Positions 18,044 to 27,286 of a DNA stretch of 64,000 nt are shown in pieces. Each line of letters starts with the position of its first letter. Positions within the stretch are counted from its first letter, which is position 1. Below the pieces are notes generated by a model. The model was not told the DNA's origin and did no database searches. It was given only the letters and a program-made list of their open reading frames with translations. The stretch is from Sporanaerobacter acetigenes DSM 13106 (GTDB lineage Bacteria > Bacillota > Clostridia > Tissierellales > Sporanaerobacteraceae): NCBI RefSeq assembly GCF_900130025.1, contig NZ_FQXR01000003.1:1-64000 (forward strand), written 5' to 3'. The position numbers and the translations under genes are program-made.

Positions 18044-18664
18044 CTACTCAAATTCAACTTTACTTTTCGTGAAAAAATAGTATTCATAAGCATTTCCTTT
18101 TATCTTAAAATTCAGGTTTACACTTTTTCTCGTCTCTTCATATTCCTGTCTATTTTTAGATTCTTTATCAATGATTTTTATATCTTTAAATATATCTTCT
18201 ATTTTTTGTCCTTCATCTAAATTTTTCAATACTACCTTAGACTCAGTAAAATTAATAAAATTAAGATAGGGATATTTTTCATCAGTTGATTTAACTTGTT
18301 TTCGCATCAAATTGCCATTTTCTAAATAATATTGTACCAATTCAGGTTTTCCATCACTGTCTAAATCTACATATATACAAAATTTTTGAGCTTTAATGAA
18401 TATTGGCCCCTCTTTTCCCTTTGATTCATTTTCATCAATGTAGCTGTCATTAGCTTTTCTAGCTTGACTTATTTCTTTTTGAATTTTAATCAAAAAATAA
18501 CGGATATCTCTATTTAATTCAACTTTGTTTGACATGTTTTCATAATTTTTAGCTGAAATAAAAAACATATTATAAATAATTGATAAAACTATTCCTATTA
18601 ATGCAATTGTAACTAAGAGTTCCACAAGGGTTATACCTTTTTTATTCTTAAGTAGCTTTTTCAA
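18044..18664 (-). CDS. Minor prepilin, GspJ/PulJ-like
   Basis: 206 residues. The leader Met-Lys-Lys-Leu-Leu-Lys-Asn-Lys-Lys-Gly is followed by Ile-Thr-Leu-Val-Glu-Leu, with Glu at +5. Asp-Leu-Asp-Ser-Asp-Gly-Lys-Pro (about 103) is a possible Ca-binding loop. It lies 6 bp after the preceding minor pilin gene. Confidence 0.8.
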   Translation of the reverse strand: MKKLLKNKKGITLVELLVTIALIGIVLSIIYNMFFISAKNYENMSNKVELNRDIRYFLIKIQKEISQARKANDSYIDENESKGKEGPIFIKAQKFCIYVDLDSDGKPELVQYYLENGNLMRKQVKSTDEKYPYLNFINFTESKVVLKNLDEGQKIEDIFKDIKIIDKESKNRQEYEETRKSVNLNFKIKGNAYEYYFFTKSKVEFE

Positions 18665-18670
18665 ATTGAA

Positions 18671-20083
18671 CTACTCCCCATTTTCAATTTTTAAAACTGA
18701 TTTATTTAATTTTTGTGCAAGCTTTATACCATGCTCGTCAATTAAATCTCCAGGATTTATTATTTCTATTGTACTGTCATTATCTATTGTACTGTCATTA
18801 TCTATTGTAAAATTATTTTCTTTATTATCTATTTCAATGATTATATCTTTTGAAAAACCATTGATTTCATTTAACTTTGTTACTTTATATTTAGAATTAT
18901 CTATAATATTAATATTATCATTAAACTTTAACTCCATATTCTCAAATCCACCTAGAGGAGCAGAAAATTTTAGTTCTATTCTTATTTCTCCATTTTCATT
19001 ATACATTTCTACATTACTTTCAGGATTTAGACCTACACCAAGATAAACTTCTTTCTTATTGTTCCTATCATCTGGCTCTTCAAATGTACCATTCCATAAT
19101 TCATCTGATTTTTTATCTATTAAAAAATATTTATTTTCAGTATCCTGTTGAAAAACTTCATACTTATATGTCCATTTCCACCACAACTTTGTATTAGCAA
19201 TACTTTTTAAAGATTTTTTGATTTCCATATATTCATTTAAATCGGTGTCTTCAGGAGGTATGACTGAATGCTCATCTGGCCGCAAACAAATACATAAATC
19301 ATCCATATCACATAAATTGTTTACATCTACTTCTAAAAATACTGGATATTCTCCATAAAATTTTTCTTCTTTGCTATTTTTATTTATATTAACTATTCTA
19401 CTTGTAAAATAATTGTTATCTACGACTTCTGTTGGTTCAAACATTATATTTCCATTTGCTTCTGGAATAATTGTGTACTCACCATCACTCAAATCTCCAA
19501 AAGTAGCTAGTCCTTCTCTATCCGTGCATATTTCTTCTCCTATATTAGAGTTTTTTAGTTTAATTTTAATACCATCTACTGGAGTATCGTTACTTTTCAT
19601 AAAAACATATACATATAAATTACCAGGTTCTTGAGGTTCTCCCTCATGTTCATATGTAATTAATGTATCTAAAGTGGCACATTCAATTTTTTTATTTTTT
19701 AAATACACTGTAACTTCTACTTTCTTTATAGCCTTTCCCAATTCACCTTGAAGAAGTGAATTAGCTTTTTCCCATGATATAATTGTTTTTATTGTATATT
19801 CTATACCATTTATTATAATTATCTCTTTTTCATTCATATACTTATTTTTTTCAATTATTCCATTCGGTTTATATCCAATATCCTCATATTTTAGCCCTTT
19901 TATCCATTCCATTTGACTATATGCTATATTCATTGCATTCATTTTTATCTCATTTTTCTTATTTGACTTAGATGAAAAAACAAACATAGGCAATATTGAT
20001 ATGGCTATGATTCCTATGAGGGCAATAGATATTATCACTTCAACTAATGACATTCCTCTATTATTTTTACAATTTATTTTCAC
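18671..20083 (-). CDS. Large minor pilin with carboxypeptidase-regulatory-like domain
   Basis: 470 residues; GTG start with GGAGGAG upstream. The leader ends Asn-Asn-Arg-Gly, followed by Met-Ser-Leu-Val-Glu-Val and a pilin helix. At about 155-205, Asp-Gly-Ile-Lys-Ile-Lys-Leu-Lys-Asn...Thr-Phe-Gly-Asp-Leu-Ser-Asp-Gly-Glu-Tyr-Thr is a CarboxypepD/SdrB-type Ig-like sandwich, usual in adhesins. A Ser-Thr-Ile-Asp-Asn-Asp tandem repeat lies near residue 435. It is likely a tip adhesin carried on the pilus. Confidence 0.75.
   Translation of the reverse strand: MKINCKNNRGMSLVEVIISIALIGIIAISILPMFVFSSKSNKKNEIKMNAMNIAYSQMEWIKGLKYEDIGYKPNGIIEKNKYMNEKEIIIINGIEYTIKTIISWEKANSLLQGELGKAIKKVEVTVYLKNKKIECATLDTLITYEHEGEPQEPGNLYVYVFMKSNDTPVDGIKIKLKNSNIGEEICTDREGLATFGDLSDGEYTIIPEANGNIMFEPTEVVDNNYFTSRIVNINKNSKEEKFYGEYPVFLEVDVNNLCDMDDLCICLRPDEHSVIPPEDTDLNEYMEIKKSLKSIANTKLWWKWTYKYEVFQQDTENKYFLIDKKSDELWNGTFEEPDDRNNKKEVYLGVGLNPESNVEMYNENGEIRIELKFSAPLGGFENMELKFNDNINIIDNSKYKVTKLNEINGFSKDIIIEIDNKENNFTIDNDSTIDNDSTIEIINPGDLIDEHGIKLAQKLNKSVLKIENGE
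18765..18808. repeat. 18-bp tandem repeat inside the large minor pilin gene
   Basis: Two full copies of TCTATTGTACTGTCATTA plus a partial third encode a hexapeptide repeat (Asp-Asn-Asp-Ser-Thr-Ile). The repeat stays in frame, so copy number could vary by slippage without breaking the protein. Confidence 0.8.
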
Positions 20084-20109
20084 TTAAAACTCCTCCATAT
20101 TAAAAAACA

Positions 20110-20865
20110 CTACATAAGAATTAAATACCAACTTATAATTTTTTGTCCCCACAACGTTACTATCATAAAGGCTATGCATATAAATGGACCGAAGGGAATG
20201 GGGTCTTTTTTTTCTTTTATTTTAAATAATAATAAAAATATAGATATGATTGCGCCAAGTATGAATGATAGGAATATATTGAGTAGTGACAATTTAATTC
20301 CCAATATAAATCCCAATGCTCCTATGAGTTTTATATCTCCTCCACCCATTCCGCCTTTTGATAATATAGCTATGAGTAAAAATAGCCCACTGGAAATAAT
20401 TAGTGCTAATGTACTATTGAGGATTTGGGGTGAAATGCTATACAATATATATTGTAGAATTTTATATGCAATTGCTGAAATAAATATAGAAATGCTTAAT
20501 GAATCTGGAATGATTTGAAACTCAAAATCTATGATACTTATGACTATTAAAATACTGAATATGATCGCATAAAATATGAAGCTTAAACTTCCCCCAAAAT
20601 GTTTAAATAAAATCAAGTACAAAAATCCATTTAAAAGTTCCACAAGGGGATACTGTGGAGAAATAGGCTCTCCACAGTATCTACATTTTCCCTTTTGAAA
20701 AGTAAAACTCAATACCGGTATAAGCTCGTACCACTTTAAAGGAGTGCTACAATTTGGACAATGAGAAGATGGAAAAACAATAGATTCTTCTCTTGGTATT
20801 CTATATATACATACATTCAAAAATGAACCTATGATTGTGCCTATGATGAATATAAATATCTGCAT
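20110..20865 (-). CDS. pilD: Prepilin peptidase and N-methyltransferase
   Basis: 251 residues. Two Cys pairs (His-Cys-Pro-Asn-Cys and Cys-Arg-Tyr-Cys, about 34-63) form the zinc-binding cytoplasmic loop. Catalytic Asp residues are in Ile-Asp-Phe-Glu-Phe (about 112) and Gly-Gly-Gly-Asp-Ile-Lys (about 173). Membrane helices span the rest. It cleaves and methylates all prepilins of this cluster and sits directly after the major pilin gene. Confidence 0.93.
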   Translation of the reverse strand: MQIFIFIIGTIIGSFLNVCIYRIPREESIVFPSSHCPNCSTPLKWYELIPVLSFTFQKGKCRYCGEPISPQYPLVELLNGFLYLILFKHFGGSLSFIFYAIIFSILIVISIIDFEFQIIPDSLSISIFISAIAYKILQYILYSISPQILNSTLALIISSGLFLLIAILSKGGMGGGDIKLIGALGFILGIKLSLLNIFLSFILGAIISIFLLLFKIKEKKDPIPFGPFICIAFMIVTLWGQKIISWYLILM

Positions 20866-20919
20866 ATGTAGCCTCCTATGATGATTTTTGATTTATGAAA
20901 CCAGCTCTATGACTAGTGG

Positions 20920-20957
20920 AACACAGGAGAACCGTCCCCTTGTGTTGCTCCCTTGTG
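20920..20957. repeat. REP-like hairpin repeat
   Basis: AACACA and TGTGTT flank GGAGAACCGTCCCC, and a second TTGTGTT follows. This GC-rich motif (GGGGACGGTTCTCC on the other strand) is of the kind I associate with REP-type repeats mobilised by RAYT transposases in Clostridia. It abuts the pilA stop codon, and the last codons of pilA look derived from it. No transposase is nearby. Confidence 0.4.
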
Positions 20958-21395
20958 TTATTCCTGTGTTTGCTTTACTATTTTACCAGTGTCATCTATC
21001 TTTGCTCTACCTGGTTCAACTGTTATTTTACCATCAGTACCTATAGTTACTGAATATGGTTTTTCTGCTTTGATTGTTTCACCATCAATATTTACGCCAT
21101 TTGGCACTATTGGCCATTCTTGAACATAATTTTTTGATTCTTCATCCGTTGCTCCTGTCCAAACTACTGATTTATCACTAGGTATTCCCTTATCTGCGAT
21201 ATACATGTTTGCTGCACTTTCTAATGTTCTCACGTTTGTATTATGTGCTGTCACTGCTGCAGTCTGTCTGGATTTGTTCAATCTTGGTACAGCTATTGCT
21301 GACAATATTCCTAATATAGCTATTACAACTACTAATTCAATCAATGTAAATCCTCTGTTGTCTTTACTTAATTTCTTTACAAAGTATTCAAACAT
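20958..21395 (-). CDS. pilA: Major type IV pilin
   Basis: 145 residues. A 15-residue leader ending Asn-Arg-Gly is followed by Phe-Thr-Leu-Ile-Glu-Leu-Val-Val-Val and a classic pilin helix. The small globular domain has no Cys pair. It is the first gene after the riboswitch and terminator at 21500-21617, so its synthesis should depend on second-messenger level. The final residues (Lys-Gln-Thr-Gln-Glu) run into a REP-like repeat. Confidence 0.9.
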   Translation of the reverse strand: MFEYFVKKLSKDNRGFTLIELVVVIAILGILSAIAVPRLNKSRQTAAVTAHNTNVRTLESAANMYIADKGIPSDKSVVWTGATDEESKNYVQEWPIVPNGVNIDGETIKAEKPYSVTIGTDGKITVEPGRAKIDDTGKIVKQTQE

Positions 21396-21499
21396 TTTTC
21401 TTCCCCCTTAATTTGTAATTTTTATAAATAATGACATTTATTTATCTTTTAAATCACCTCCTCAAATTGACATTATTTTTTGTTTTTCATTTTATGTAT

Positions 21500-21542
21500 A
21501 AAAAAGGCTGCATAAATTAAACTTTTATATATTTATGCAGCC
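21500..21542 (-). terminator. Riboswitch-controlled intrinsic terminator before pilA
   Basis: On the minus strand, GGCTGCATAAAT (21531-21542) pairs with ATTTATGCAGCC (21506-21517), followed by six T. The 5' arm GGCTGC is also the 3' strand of the aptamer's closing helix, so terminator and folded aptamer exclude each other. Confidence 0.8.
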
Positions 21543-21617
21543 GAACGGTCATGCTATCAAGGATAGCTTTAGACTCTGGCTTTGCGTCACTACCTTTCGA
21601 TAGTTTTGCCCTGAAAC
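21537..21617 (-). promoter_or_regulatory. c-di-GMP-I (GEMM) riboswitch
   Basis: Minus-strand RNA begins right after the pilC stop. It shows AGGGCAAA, a helix ACTATC-GAAA-GGTAGT capped by the GNRA tetraloop, the invariant GACGCAAAGCC, a second helix GCTATC-CTT-GATAGC, ATGACC, and a closing CGGCTGC. This is the GEMM layout, whose usual ligand is c-di-GMP. Because the last part overlaps the terminator arm, ligand binding should turn pilA on. Ligand variants cannot be told apart by eye. Confidence 0.82.
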
Positions 21618-22823
21618 CTACTGTACTGTGTTCACCATATCAAACATTGGCATTGCCATAGCTATGACTATAAATCCAATGATAAGTGCCATAACGACTA
21701 TAAGTATAGGTTCTAATGCTGTTGTCATTTTTTGAAGAGATACTTCTACTTCATCATCATAAAAATCTGCAGTTTTTTGGAGTATTTCATCAAGAGAACC
21801 TGATTCTTCTCCTACTTTAATCATAGAATATACCATTGGAGGAAAGACATCAATATCCCTTATGGTACTTGACAGAGGTACTCCCTTTCTTATATCTTTT
21901 ATAGCTTCTTCAAGCCCATTTACTACAACTACATTTCCAACAACTCTACTCACTACCTCCAGTGCTTGAATGAGAGGTATACCACTGGACAAAAGAGTTG
22001 ATAAAGTTCTCGTAAATCTGGATGTGATGATCTTTATATTGGTTCTTTTTATACCAGGAAATTTGAGTTTTATGGTATCAAACAAAAGTCTTCCTGAATT
22101 TGTATGACTATAAAACTTGATTCCTACAACTATCAAAAATATAATGGAAATGTCTATATACCAATAGTTCTCAAGTCTATCACTCATATTTAATAGTGCT
22201 CTAGTTGGACCTGGCAGTGCTACACCACTGCTTTCAAACATACCTATAAAAGTAGGCATGACATTGACTAGCAAAAATACAACTACTACTACGGATACAA
22301 TGATGAGTATGACTGGATACACAAAGGCACTTTTGACTTTATTATCAATTTTGTTTTCCTTTTCATAGTGAGTAGCCATTCTATCCATGATGACATCCAG
22401 AGTACCACTCACTTCTCCAGCTTCCACCATGTTTATCAAAAGCATTGGAAATGCTTTTTCATACTTTTTCATTGCTTCAGACAAAGTCATACCTTTTTGT
22501 ACATCTTCATAACTTTCTTTTATAGCATTCTTCAGAATTTTATTTTCAGTTTGCTTTTCAAGTATGTCAAGACAACTTACAATACTTATTCCAGCATTGA
22601 GCATAGTATAAAACTGCCTGCAAAATACAGCAATATCTTTTTTACCCACTTTAGAATTTAGTGAAATTGCCCTTTTAGGATCTGAAACTTCAGCTTCTTC
22701 AATAGAAATAGGATGAAATTTCTTTCCCCTAAGCATATATACTACATCTTCTGTACTTTGACCTTCAAAGGTTCCCTCTGTGATTTGACCTGTATCTGAA
22801 ACAGCCCTATATTTATAAATCAA
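21618..22823 (-). CDS. pilC: Type IV pilus platform protein
   Basis: 401 residues, the normal length. Two repeated GspF domains (about 65-190 and 270-395) each begin with a Phe-x-Arg-x-Phe/Leu segment (Val-Phe-Cys-Arg-Gln-Phe-Tyr and Ser-Arg-Phe-Thr-Arg-Thr-Leu). There are three membrane helices. It is the inner-membrane platform turned by PilB and PilT. It begins 13 bp after pilT. Confidence 0.95.
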   Translation of the reverse strand: MIYKYRAVSDTGQITEGTFEGQSTEDVVYMLRGKKFHPISIEEAEVSDPKRAISLNSKVGKKDIAVFCRQFYTMLNAGISIVSCLDILEKQTENKILKNAIKESYEDVQKGMTLSEAMKKYEKAFPMLLINMVEAGEVSGTLDVIMDRMATHYEKENKIDNKVKSAFVYPVILIIVSVVVVVFLLVNVMPTFIGMFESSGVALPGPTRALLNMSDRLENYWYIDISIIFLIVVGIKFYSHTNSGRLLFDTIKLKFPGIKRTNIKIITSRFTRTLSTLLSSGIPLIQALEVVSRVVGNVVVVNGLEEAIKDIRKGVPLSSTIRDIDVFPPMVYSMIKVGEESGSLDEILQKTADFYDDEVEVSLQKMTTALEPILIVVMALIIGFIVIAMAMPMFDMVNTVQ

Positions 22824-22835
22824 ATCATCACCACC

Positions 22836-23891
22836 CTAAATCACATATCTTTTCATGAGTTCTACATTAAATGCTTGATTTAAAGCTGTTTCTCTTGATA
22901 TCATCCCTTTTTTATAGTATTCTAATATAGAATTGTCCATAGTTTCCATTCCATACTTTGCACCAGTTTGAATAGCTGTATCTATCTGATAAGATTTTTC
23001 CTCTCTAATCAAATTTCTTATAGCTGGTGTTGCAATCATCACTTCAAAAGCAGCAACTCTACCGCTTCCATCAGTTTTTTGCAACAATTGTTGAGAAATG
23101 ATTCCCTGTATAGTAGAAGCAAATTGAATTCTAATTTGTTGCTGTTGATGAGGTGGAAATACATCTATAATCCTGTCAATAGTTTTAGCTGCTCCTAAAG
23201 TATGAAGGGTTGAAAAAACCAAATGACCTGTTTCAGCAGCTGTAAGAGCTATACCTATTGTCTCTAAATCCCTCATCTCTCCCACTAATATCACATCTGG
23301 ATCTTGTCTCAAAGCCGCCCTAAGTGCATTTGAAAAACTATGGGAATCAGAACCAATTTCTCTTTGATTGACAATACTTTTGTCGTGTTTATGTAAATAT
23401 TCGATTGGATCTTCAAGTGTCAAAATATGACAGCTTCTTTCATGATTTATGAGATCTATCATAGAAGCTAATGTAGTAGATTTTCCACTTCCCGTTGGAC
23501 CTGTAACAAGAACAAGTCCTCTTGGTTGTCTAGCTAAATCACTGGCTGATTTGGGGAGCCTTAATTCTTCCATAGTAGGAATTTTAAGTGAAATAATCCT
23601 AAGTGCTGCTCCATAACTACCTCTTTGTTTGTAAGCATTAACACGAAACCTTCCAACTCCAGGGTTAGAAAAAGAAGTATCTATTTCACCATTTTTATCT
23701 AGCTCTTCAAACTGTCTTTCATTTAATATCTCTTGAACTAGTTTTTTTGTATCTTCAGGTTTTAGTGTTTCTTCCCCATATTTTATCAATGATCCATTTA
23801 TTCTAAATATAGGTGGTACTCCAACTGTTAAGTGAATATCAGAAGCATTTTTTTCCGTTCCAATTTTTATTAAATCTAATAGTTCCATCAA
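22836..23891 (-). CDS. pilT: Pilus retraction ATPase
   Basis: 351 residues. It has Walker A Gly-Pro-Thr-Gly-Ser-Gly-Lys-Ser-Thr (about 131-139), His and Asp boxes (Asp-Pro-Asp-Val-Ile-Leu-Val-Gly-Glu, His-Thr-Leu) and the PilT-specific Ala-Ile-Arg-Asn-Leu-Ile-Arg-Glu motif (about 288). It depolymerises pili and allows twitching. It starts 8 bp after pilB ends. Confidence 0.96.
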   Translation of the reverse strand: MMELLDLIKIGTEKNASDIHLTVGVPPIFRINGSLIKYGEETLKPEDTKKLVQEILNERQFEELDKNGEIDTSFSNPGVGRFRVNAYKQRGSYGAALRIISLKIPTMEELRLPKSASDLARQPRGLVLVTGPTGSGKSTTLASMIDLINHERSCHILTLEDPIEYLHKHDKSIVNQREIGSDSHSFSNALRAALRQDPDVILVGEMRDLETIGIALTAAETGHLVFSTLHTLGAAKTIDRIIDVFPPHQQQQIRIQFASTIQGIISQQLLQKTDGSGRVAAFEVMIATPAIRNLIREEKSYQIDTAIQTGAKYGMETMDNSILEYYKKGMISRETALNQAFNVELMKRYVI

Positions 23892-23898
23892 AGCCCTC

Positions 23899-25590
23899 CT
23901 ATCCTAGAGTATATCCTACTCTCAACACTTCATCTATAGTAGTTGTGCCTTCTAATGCAAGCTTTTTAGTATTTTCAAATAGGGTATTCATGCCCTTACC
24001 TACAGCAGAATTTCTAATATCATCTGTAGTCATCTTTTTATCTATAAGATTTCTTATTTCTTCATCTATATTCATTACCTCATGGACAGCAGTTCTTCCC
24101 TTAAATCCGTTGTTACATATATTGCAACCACTAGGTTTATATAAAGTAATGTTTTCGCTTATATCTATACCCAAAATTTCCTTCTCAATATCACTGCCCT
24201 CATAAGGTACTTTGCACTTGTCACAAAGTTTCTTAACAAGTCTTTGAGAAATAATTCCTATGACTGCAGAAGATATCAAATAAGGTTCAATTCCCATATC
24301 TACAAGTCTAGCAATACTTGAAGCAGTATCATTGGTATGAAGAGTTGATAGTACCAAGTGACCTGTAATAGCTGCCCTAACTGCAATTTCTGCTGTCTCA
24401 GAGTCTCTTATCTCTCCAACCATGATTATATCCGGGTCTTGTCTAAGAATAGATCTCAAACCACTGGCAAAAGTAAGTCCTGCTTTATTGTTGACTTGAA
24501 CTTGATTTACACCTTCCAATTTATATTCAACTGGATCTTCAACAGTAATAATATTTTTTTCTATGCTATTGAGTTCTTTCAATACAGTATATAAAGTGGT
24601 TGTCTTCCCACTTCCCGTTGGACCTGTAACCAATATAATACCATAGGGTTGAGCCAATATTTTATCAAAAGTATCTAAATCTCTTTTTCTAAATCCCAAT
24701 TGACTTTTTGTAAACATAAAATTACTTCTGTCTAGTAATCTTATAACTACTTTTTCTCCATAAACCGTAGGCAAAGTAGAAATACGCATATCTATTTCTT
24801 TTCCCTCAAGGTTAGTTTCAACTCTACCATCTTGAGGAATCCTCTTTTCTGCTATATCCATTTTGCCCATGATTTTTATTCTAGTAGTTATGGCAGATAA
24901 ACTGTTTTTAGATAATATCATTATCTCTTCTAAATCCCCATCTACCCTAAATCTAACTCTTACTTCTTCAGAAAAAGGTTCTATATGTATATCACTGGCT
25001 CTCATCCTTATAGCTTGTCCAATAATAGAATTTACAAGCTTAACAACTGGAGCACTGTTCACATCCACAAGTTCTTCTTTATCTATATCTTCAATTGAAG
25101 TTGGTTCATAAGATTCTTCAAATTCTTCTAGCAATTTTTTAGCCGCTTCTTCTTCATAATACTTTTCAATAGCATTTAAAATATGAGATTTTGAAGATAT
25201 GACCGGCTGAATATCATATCCTGTTGAAAGTTTAACATCATCTATAGCAAAAATATTTAAAGGATCAGCCATGGCTACAATTAAATACCCGTTCTTTTTA
25301 TCTATAGCAATCAAGTCATATCTTCTTGCCAAATTTTCAGGTATTATTTTAGCTATTTTAGGATTGACTATATATTTTTCCAAATCTACATGAGGTATAC
25401 CCAACTGAAACTCCAGCACTTCTATTATATCATTTTCTGTGACAAATCCCATTTCTACCATTATTTCTCCAAGTCTTCTATTGCTCTTTTTCTGTTCATT
25501 TAGTGCCAATTCTAATTGCTTGTCGTCAATTTTATTTGCATATAATAAAAGATCTCCCAATTTCATATTGTTCATTCTCATAAAATTCAC
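23899..25590 (-). CDS. pilB: Pilus extension ATPase
   Basis: 563 residues. An N-terminal MshEN/GSPII_E domain (about 1-150; MshEN domains can bind c-di-GMP) precedes the ATPase with Gly-Pro-Thr-Gly-Ser-Gly-Lys-Thr-Thr (about 322) and a four-Cys zinc motif (Cys-Asp-Lys-Cys...Cys-Asn-Ile-Cys, about 460-495). It drives pilin polymerisation. It lies 18 bp downstream of aroE in the same direction. Confidence 0.96.
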   Translation of the reverse strand: MNFMRMNNMKLGDLLLYANKIDDKQLELALNEQKKSNRRLGEIMVEMGFVTENDIIEVLEFQLGIPHVDLEKYIVNPKIAKIIPENLARRYDLIAIDKKNGYLIVAMADPLNIFAIDDVKLSTGYDIQPVISSKSHILNAIEKYYEEEAAKKLLEEFEESYEPTSIEDIDKEELVDVNSAPVVKLVNSIIGQAIRMRASDIHIEPFSEEVRVRFRVDGDLEEIMILSKNSLSAITTRIKIMGKMDIAEKRIPQDGRVETNLEGKEIDMRISTLPTVYGEKVVIRLLDRSNFMFTKSQLGFRKRDLDTFDKILAQPYGIILVTGPTGSGKTTTLYTVLKELNSIEKNIITVEDPVEYKLEGVNQVQVNNKAGLTFASGLRSILRQDPDIIMVGEIRDSETAEIAVRAAITGHLVLSTLHTNDTASSIARLVDMGIEPYLISSAVIGIISQRLVKKLCDKCKVPYEGSDIEKEILGIDISENITLYKPSGCNICNNGFKGRTAVHEVMNIDEEIRNLIDKKMTTDDIRNSAVGKGMNTLFENTKKLALEGTTTIDEVLRVGYTLG

Positions 25591-25607
25591 CTTTTTTTAA
25601 TCTATTT

Positions 25608-26474
25608 TTATTTTAATTCTACACTATCATATAAAATTCCTTTTATTTCATCAATATTTAGAAACATATTTTCATCAACAGAAAACCATATTTTTTGACT
25701 TAATATAGCTTGATTGATAAGCATATCTATACCACTAACTATCTCCATGTTATTTGCTTCTGCACTTTGCAAAAATTTTGTTTTAATTGGCTTATATACG
25801 ATATCGCAAACTACAGTTTCATTAGAAAAAGTCGAAATATCAACAGGAACCTCATCCATATCTGGATACATTCCTATAGAAGTACAATTTACAACTATAT
25901 CAACATCTGTATATTTGGAAAAACTTTTCAAATCGTCATATTCTACTGCTATATTTTTAAATTTATTAGATATATTATAAGCCAATTGTTTACTTTTTTC
26001 TATAGTTCTATTTAAAATTATAATCTTTTTTACTCCACTCTGTGCCAATTTTACAGAAACAGCATGACTTCCTCCACCTGCACCTAAAATCAAAATTTTT
26101 TTCCCCTTTATACTAATTCCACTATCTACAAGAGATTTAACAAATCCAGCTCCATCGGTATTGTATCCCATAAGTTTCCCATTTACATACTTTACAGTAT
26201 TTACAGCACCTAACAATTTTGCTTCCTCATCAATATCATCTAAATATTTCATAATGTGAATTTTATGGGGAATTGTGACATTAAAACCTTTGATGCCTAA
26301 AATCTTAAAAGTATCTAATACTTGCTTTAAATTATTATCCTCAACATTAAAACACATATAATTACAATTCATATTATTTATATTAAAAATATAATTGTGA
26401 ATTTCAGGCGACAAACTTTTTTCAATTGGATCTCCTATTAAACAGTATAATTCAGTATTCCAGTTTATATTCAT
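25608..26474 (-). CDS. aroE: Shikimate dehydrogenase
   Basis: 288 residues. Ser-Leu-Ser-Pro-Glu-Ile-His-Asn (about 17-24) binds shikimate. Asn-Val-Thr-Ile-Pro-His-Lys (about 63-69) holds the catalytic Lys. Gly-Ala-Gly-Gly-Gly-Ser-His-Ala-Val (about 130) is the NADP-binding turn, and Asn-Thr-Asp-Gly-Ala-Gly-Phe is present. It reduces 3-dehydroshikimate. It is the first gene of the long minus-strand run into the pilus cluster. Confidence 0.95.
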   Translation of the reverse strand: MNINWNTELYCLIGDPIEKSLSPEIHNYIFNINNMNCNYMCFNVEDNNLKQVLDTFKILGIKGFNVTIPHKIHIMKYLDDIDEEAKLLGAVNTVKYVNGKLMGYNTDGAGFVKSLVDSGISIKGKKILILGAGGGSHAVSVKLAQSGVKKIIILNRTIEKSKQLAYNISNKFKNIAVEYDDLKSFSKYTDVDIVVNCTSIGMYPDMDEVPVDISTFSNETVVCDIVYKPIKTKFLQSAEANNMEIVSGIDMLINQAILSQKIWFSVDENMFLNIDEIKGILYDSVELK

Positions 26475-26529
26475 TTTCTCACTCCTATAAATTTATTTAT
26501 CATTAGTATATCACTTCTGTTGTTTTTTT

Positions 26530-26566
26530 AACATATCATTTATGATAAGATTTATTATGATATGTT
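26530..26566. promoter_or_regulatory. 10-bp inverted repeat in divergent promoter region
   Basis: AACATATCAT (26530-26539) and ATGATATGTT (26557-26566) are perfect inverted copies with a 17-bp spacer. They lie between divergent aroE and the lipoprotein gene. It may be a dyad operator or a hairpin at the 5' end of either transcript. Confidence 0.4.
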
Positions 26567-26631
26567 TTCCCTTAAAATTCCTTCATAAAAAAAATATAAA
26601 ATGAGACAATATTAATTAGGAGGTGAAGAAT

Positions 26632-27222
26632 TTGAAGAATAACAAAATAGCTATTTTTCTTACAATAGTTTTAGCTTTTGTTTTTACAGCTACAGGATGT
26701 CAGACAAAAACGCCTCAACGTCCAAATATGGGAAATGAAAGAATAGAAAATAGAGTTGGAACCAATCAGAGGAGAAATACGAACCAAAATAGAGTTGGCA
26801 ACAATAATGCTATAGATAACAACAAAATTGATTCTAACTTAAACAATGATGCAAGAAACAAAGATATGGTTAGAACTGACAGAAATCTAAATATGACTGA
26901 TAGGGCTGAAAAAATAGCAAGAAATGTTGCAAAATTAAAAGAAGTAAATAGTGCAACTTGTGTAATAACTGGGAACACAGCTTTAGTCGGCATTGATATG
27001 AAAGATAATATAGAAGGCAATATGACTAATGATTTAAAGAGAAAAGTTGAAAGTTCTGTAAGAAACACCGACAAAAATATAAACAATGTCACAGTTACAG
27101 CGGATGCAGATTTATATAAAAGAATTAGCAATATGGCAAGGGATATACGTAATGGAAAACCTATAACTGGATTTACTGATGAAATTCAAGAAATGCTCAG
27201 AAGGATAACCCCTAGCAAATAA
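26632..27222 (+). CDS. YhcN/YlaJ-family sporulation lipoprotein
   Basis: 196 residues from TTG 26632. AGGAGG ends seven bases before it, while the GTG at 26623 is too close to that site. The signal peptide ends in Thr-Ala-Thr-Gly-Cys, a lipobox-like site. A long Asn/Arg-rich low-complexity stretch follows (about 30-85), then the YhcN/YlaJ domain (Ala-Ala/Lys-Leu-Lys-Glu-Val-Asn-Ser-Ala-Thr-Cys-Val-Ile-Thr-Gly-Asn-Thr-Ala). Relatives are forespore-made lipoproteins of the spore inner membrane. It is convergent with sigK. Confidence 0.8.
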   Translation: MKNNKIAIFLTIVLAFVFTATGCQTKTPQRPNMGNERIENRVGTNQRRNTNQNRVGNNNAIDNNKIDSNLNNDARNKDMVRTDRNLNMTDRAEKIARNVAKLKEVNSATCVITGNTALVGIDMKDNIEGNMTNDLKRKVESSVRNTDKNINNVTVTADADLYKRISNMARDIRNGKPITGFTDEIQEMLRRITPSK

Positions 27223-27279
27223 AAATCCGGAAATTTCCGGATTTTTATCTATTTTAACAGCAAAAGACTTTGATTTTCA
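27206..27279. repeat. Copy A of duplicated terminator/sigK-end segment
   Basis: This segment covers the last codons of the lipoprotein gene, an AAAAATCCGGAAATTTCCGGATTTTT-type terminator hairpin, and a short match to the end of sigK (TTTGATTTTCA). It is near-identical to copy B at 30049-30114. The two direct copies bracket 2.8 kb of IS material. Confidence 0.75.
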
Positions 27280-27286
27280 GCCTTCA

